This document shows, piece by piece, positions 58,937 to 64,000 of a stretch of DNA of 64,000 bases; within the stretch, counting starts at the first letter, position 1, and each line of letters starts with the position of its first letter. A model generated the notes under the pieces. That model ran no database searches and was not told the origin of the DNA. It saw only the letters and a program-made list of their open reading frames with translations. This stretch comes from Trematomus loennbergii (Eukaryota > Chordata > Actinopteri > Perciformes > Nototheniidae), in the NCBI GenBank assembly GCA_012861695.1, contig JAAOOA010000048.1, positions 2,179,018 to 2,243,017 on the forward strand. Direction: 5' to 3'. Both the position numbers and the translations under genes were made by a program.

Positions 58937-59317
58937 AGGTGGGGTAGGTACGTTTGAGAAACCGGCTCGAGATCGCTAGAATTTGAAAATACACAACCGG
59001 AGAAAATCTGCCACTTCCTTATAGAGCCCCTCCTCCAACACACACGAACGCGCACATGACCAATGAGGGCACGAGATAAGTTTGTGCACAGATGGAAGGC
59101 TGACAGGCAGGTAGGCCATCCAGTTATTTTAGCCGGGCCGGCTCAGATGATTGGTCGTGCTTTTTACAGTACTACAGCTTCCACAGATGATATTTTTTTA
59201 TGGATTTTTTGTCAAAGCACTTAAGATATTCATTGCTATCTGGATGTTAAGAGCATTCCATGGAATATAACAAAAAGTGTATCTCGAGCCGGTTTCTCAA
59301 ACTTACCTACCCTACCT
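58937..59317. mobile_element. Family E MITE, copy 2 (opposite orientation)
   Basis: Ends 'aggtggggtaggtacgtttg' and 'cttacctaccctacct'. 'gagaaaccggctcgagat' is mirrored by 'atctcgagccggtttctc'. The body is the reverse complement of 43381-43758. Confidence 0.85.
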
Positions 59318-61380
59318 TTAAGTACACAATGTACAACAATATCTATTTTCCTTTTTTTGTATTACTGCCGAATTTTATTCCATATTTTATTCCTTTTTAT
59401 TCCATTTCTATGTAAATACTGTTATATTTGAATATATTCTTATTATTTTTAATATTTTTCTAGTTCTCTATCTGTGTTTTAAATTTCTGTTTTACTGTCC
59501 AAAAAAAAAACATTACTTCTAGTGAAAACCACCCTTGAAGGATGGGATAGTAGACTAAAAGCTTTAGGAATCCAAACTATAACATATAATAAGTACCCTG
59601 TATCAAGATTGATGCAAAACAAGTGACATTTGACCTTTTTGAGAGATTTAGAAAAAAAACCCACTTCTGGGGTCATTTGGGTGGATTTGCCATATCTCTG
59701 GAACCCATTGGTCGATTTTGATGATTGACACCTCTTTTGAACCGTTAGAGCCAATAGAATCGAGAGGGAAGTTCCTCAAATCCATCTAGCTGGGTTCTAG
59801 CTCTCATATCTCCGTTTTTGACATAAATCTTATAATGGATTATCAGTAATCATTTCAAAGTGACACAGACACATTGGATTAACCTTCAGCAGCGTTTTTA
59901 TCGTTCTAAAGCCATTGAACACAACTTTTGATCAGAAAACAGCAAAGGTAAGACGTATTTGCCGTTTTGGCTCCGTAAAGCTAAGTTGTGTGTTGTCTGG
60001 TTTCGCCTTCGCTGCCCTGAGTTTTGGAGTCGTGGAGTGATGAAACTTATACCATTGGAATCTGTGGAATCTCAGCTTTCATATGATATCTTGTTCGTGC
60101 AGAACCGATGACGTATAACATATTTCTACCGTGAGTTCGAAATATGTTATACATTTATGTTGTGTTACTGCTTCTTCAATTGTAGACAGAACTTGCATGT
60201 CCTGCTGCCACTCAATGTTGCATGAATTAAAAATAAGGAATAAGAGTAAGACTGCAGTGGCTACATGTAACTGCAGTGTAGAGGTTTATGGCATTATGTA
60301 CATATAAGTAGAGATGCTTGATAAGTTATGTAATCCAGTCCGGGAAAACACACTTTGTATTTTGTTGAAATCTCATTCGAATGGTCCATTTGTACTTCAA
60401 TATACGTGTACATCTTCATTAAAAGGCTACCATGGAATCGTACACTTTTTCAATAGAGGCTGAAACAATGACCTTATAATAGTGAAAGGTATGGAAACAC
60501 ACACACAACAACACCTTTCATATAGAAAGGTCACCACTTTTATCTTCTCCCTTGTGAGTGTCCTTTACTCCGAAACCTTTATCCAGGACATTTCCTGTCA
60601 GAAGCCTTGACATTTCTTCCTATATCAAAACTGAATATATTCTCAGCGATCTAACTTTCTTTTAAGTCATAACCCAAGTTATATAAGGTCACGTCAAGAG
60701 CGCCACGTACTGCAAAAACTTTGTGAAACAGAGACATTAAAAGTCTGACAAAAACCCGGGGCTCGCATGAAATTTCGCTCAAACTCATCGTGAAATGCGA
60801 CTGAAATGCATGAAATCTTTGCAGAGGCCTTTCTCTCACAGAGGACATGTCTATTGGGGGGGGAAATCGGGTCATTGAGAGACTCAGATCAAGGAAGGGA
60901 ACATTTCTCTGCCACATGGGGGACTTAATCAGGACAGAGACTGTGATCCATCTCCAGAGAATGGAGGATGGCGAGGTTTGAATCTTTGATGTCTCTGCCA
61001 ATGGACTGGCCTGTGTTTTCCTCGGAGATAAATTACCTAATAAGCATGTAATGACACTGGCCTGAGCGAGAGAAGGGACAGATGTTTCTTATAATTCCTT
61101 ATTTGCTCTAGTTACATGATTGGAGAACATGGAGATTGATTGGTGAAACGTGGAGTAGAATTTCCTTTAGGGTCGAGGGTCATCATCAGTTTACTTGAGC
61201 AGCTAAATGGAATTTGAAACGGTGAGGATTGTTCCTGAAATTCATGGCGATTACAGTTTAGATGCATCTGTAACAGTGTGTCCCTTTATTACCTTTGTAT
61301 AAGAAGTATTTAAACATATATAACTTGTGTACAATCCCATGAATAGTTTCTAAATGGTTTTACGAATGACGATACAATAC
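59318..61380. other. No gene; possible unclassified repeat at 59590-60150
   Basis: 59590-60150 has phrases such as 'catatctctggaaccc' and 'tctcatatctccgtttttg' that feel like a dispersed element, but no ends were found. The 116-aa minus frame 60651-61001 has no domain. Confidence 0.35.
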
Positions 61381-61460
61381 AGCTTTTTTGTAAAGCACTT
61401 TAAAACCTCCAGACCAAAGTGCTGTAGAGAGAAAGAAATGGACGAATAAAATACATAAAT
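61381..61460 (+). mobile_element. Short LINE-type tail fragment
   Basis: 'tttttgtaaagcactttaaa' and 'gaccaaagtgctgtagag'. Confidence 0.45.
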
Positions 61461-63340
61461 CATTTATCATTAAGTAAAAATAAGTGAATAATAGTTTATA
61501 ATAAAGTTATTTTTATATACTAGAATCACACTCACATGCTTATTGGATGATTAAGCAATAACTCACGACAGGCCGTGGTATATGGTCATTATATCACAGC
61601 TAACGGGCGTTGTTCGGCCCGACGCGAAGCCACAGCTTTGTCCTGACACCAGTCTCAAAGCACTTAACTGCCCATTTTGTTTGCTTCACGGTGTTCTGTT
61701 CGTTTAGTTTTTTCCCCAGTTGGTCTACCTGCTCTTCACGATGCTCTGCATGTCGTCGTTTAGGTGCTTTCTGGAGATAGGCACTGCTCAATCCACTCCT
61801 CCATAGTAAGGCCACCCCGGAGGTCGAGGTTAACCTTAAATGTTTCCATCTGAAGCTTTGTTAGTCAGTTAGTTTCGTAACGTACGTAATGTAACCTAAC
61901 GGTTCTCAGACGCGGAGGGATACTGACTTGTGAAAAGTAACTACAATTCTACCCTTGATATACGCTCATTATATCACGGCTAAGAACCAATCAGATTGCT
62001 TGATTTGACTTATCCGTTTTATAATCCCATTTATACCTCTCTTTGCCTTTGCCATGCTTTACCGTCTGTCTTTTTGTTCAGCCTTTCACTCTTTGTCCCT
62101 CTCTTTTACTCCCTCCTCCACTGTATCTCTCTTTCACTTCCACTCACTCGCTCTCTTTCTTCCTCCGTGCTCTCTATGTTGACAGTAAAACAATTTCAAG
62201 GTCCTTCAGTCATAAAACACCAGTGGCTGTCATGTCGGATGCACAGAGCCAGAGTGGAAGATGCATACAAATACAATGATGTGCACACAGTCATATGAGT
62301 GCACTTGCACGTTGTTGACACACAGATCAATGTGCAGAGACACAGACATGTGTAATACAGAAACAACTGCCATGTTTTGTCAAGATGCACATCAGCATGC
62401 CCACATCATACTTATAAATGTGTTACACAGACAAAAGAACCTCCTAATAATGGTATGCAGCAATCATGATCTTTAGTATTGATTGGTTAGTCATATGTTT
62501 TACAAACTGGTCGTTTGCTTGTGCCACAAACCTGAAACCTATAGAACAGCTGTGCAAGAGAGCTATCAAGGTGTTTGACAGAAAGCCAGATTCATACCAC
62601 CACTGTACCATCCTTGAAAACATAATATCTTAAGTTTTGACAATTTTAAGTCTTTTAAAAGTATGTGTTTTTTTTATAAATGTTTACATGGACTGGCACT
62701 GTTACGCTTGATACATTTGAATGTTTTAAGTGTTCCTTACTGTACATTGTCCCTGCCAAATAAACGATTACATTAAAAAATGTTACACTTTCATTTTTAA
62801 TAATAGGAAAAACATCCACATTTCTTTAATAGTAATTTCACTAAAAGTACCTAAAGTATTCTCATCTACTTCTTGTGATGATGTAGGGGAAGGTAAAATA
62901 AGATGTTCTTCTCTATCTTTCCACCATGGGATACAAAAAAAGTGTACATGTTTTGTTTTAAATAACTGCCATGTGTGGAATAAACAAATAAATAAAAAGT
63001 GGTTTTGAGAAATGTGTCCTCTGAGAACTGTGTCATTTCCAATATACTAGATATTAATCGTCATTTCATTTGCAGTCCTTTTGTCCTAGCAAAGAAATGG
63101 TGAAACATGGAAATTATTCACCTTAAATAATTCAAGTTTAAGGGAGCGAGTTTCTGGAAAGACGTATTTCCTTTTGAGTTCAACTTTCTAAATAGCTATA
63201 GCTCCTTTGCTCGATTAATTAGTATGAACTATTATTAATATTCATTATTTAGGCCTTGTAACTAATTCACCAGCACTTACTGTGGTAAGATCTTGTTTGA
63301 AATGAATATATCTGCACTTTCCTTGTTGTTCTGAGTTTGA
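61461..63340. other. No gene recognised
   Basis: CT-rich from 62040 to 62170; short frames elsewhere. Confidence 0.4.
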
Positions 63341-63400
63341 TCCTTTATGATTTTTGCAGTTATTGTAAGTCGCTTTGGATATAAGAATCTAAATGATATG
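63341..63400 (+). mobile_element. Family G-like SINE tail fragment
   Basis: 'attgtaagtcgctttggata' is the reverse complement of the 'tatccaaagcgacttac' core of the family G SINE, followed by a degenerate 'ctaaatgat'. Confidence 0.55.
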
Positions 63401-64000
63401 TGTGGATGATACTGCGGTTGTGTATGTTGTTGTATGATGACTTATTAAGAGACATATTTTATTGATCAGTGTAAAAAAAGGATAACTTCTCCTATAAATT
63501 GGACATTTGACACAGTTTCAGGCTTGTTAATGAAAGGGGATGAAATGTTTTATCCATCCGACTTTCATACTTTGATACAGGCATTTATATTTAATACTGA
63601 AGGATCTTTTTAGAGTTTGCCACCAGAATGTACAGCACCACGTTTCAGGCAAATTGGAAATATCTCTACGGCTTGAAGACAGAAGACATTTAGCATAAAG
63701 TACATTTTGTACCACACAAGTGTCATCAAAGTGCATCACAAGTGTGGCAAATTAATGTATGATAATGATATGGTAATTATATTATAATCACTACCCGTTC
63801 ATTTTCTTCATTTTGTAGCAAGAAATTTATTACATGACAAAGGGAAGTGATACTTGGCGCCTCAAGGTGCATTTTGTGCACATAATGCATTCTGGGTCAT
63901 GAAATATACATTTTTTGTGTTAGGGGACATTTTGTGCACGAAATGCAGTGTGAGACATTTGGTCCTCGATAGTAAAGCATCGTTGATCTGAAGAGGGCAG
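63401..64000. other. No gene or repeat recognised
   Basis: Includes direct recurrences of 'ttttgtgcac' near 63875 and 63930. Nothing else. Confidence 0.4.

Noticed and set aside
60651..61001. 116-aa minus-strand frame
   Set aside because: No recognisable domain, no splice or promoter support, and the length is within chance expectation for the base composition.

Overview
The window looks like intergenic or intronic DNA from a ray-finned (teleost) fish. Reasons: very long CA/TG and CT dinucleotide tracts, many short non-autonomous DNA transposons with intact target-site duplications (TSDs), several LINE or SINE 3' tails of types common in fish genomes, and no convincing protein-coding gene in 64 kb. 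No bacterial or viral gene organisation is present. Almost all long open frames lie in tandem repeats whose unit length is a multiple of three or whose sequence lacks stops, so I do not call them genes. The only protein-like remnants are a decayed BED-finger hAT transposase near 5.3-5.7 kb and one weak candidate exon near 58.4 kb.

Layout. 0-8 kb: two inverted arrays of the same 57-bp minisatellite (1-1120 and 6908-8072). Each sits inside a copy of one MITE family (family A here) and is apparently a tandem amplification of that MITE's own 5' end. Between them lie a fold-back TA-type MITE, a TTAA-flanked element and a hAT element nested in another element. 8-13 kb: unremarkable DNA, a 344-bp (TG)n(TC)n tract and a complex inverted duplication with A-B-A'-B' order (11531-12314). 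13-26 kb: two copies of family B (13438-14021, 19684-20177; 7-bp TSD), a hAT family C copy and a TTAA piggyBac-like element. 27-36 kb: four family A copies (two carrying younger insertions), a 230-bp TG tract, a 1.1-kb TTAA element, a SINE, and a perfect 34-bp palindrome. 38-51 kb: several hAT-type elements with 8-bp TSDs, paired inverted copies of families D (40145 and 50186) and E (43381 and 58937), and a three-level nest at 49584-50689. 51-56 kb: a 23-G run, CTAC/CTAT and CTGT microsatellites, the latter about 960 bp with a recurring CGATCG motif. 56-64 kb: LINE or SINE tails, a family F element interrupted twice, and largely unannotated DNA.

There are no cooperating genes. What can be read is insertion history: TSDs and empty-site comparisons between copies show which elements landed in which. 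Family letters are local labels, not database names. Superfamily calls rest on TSD length and terminal sequence only.
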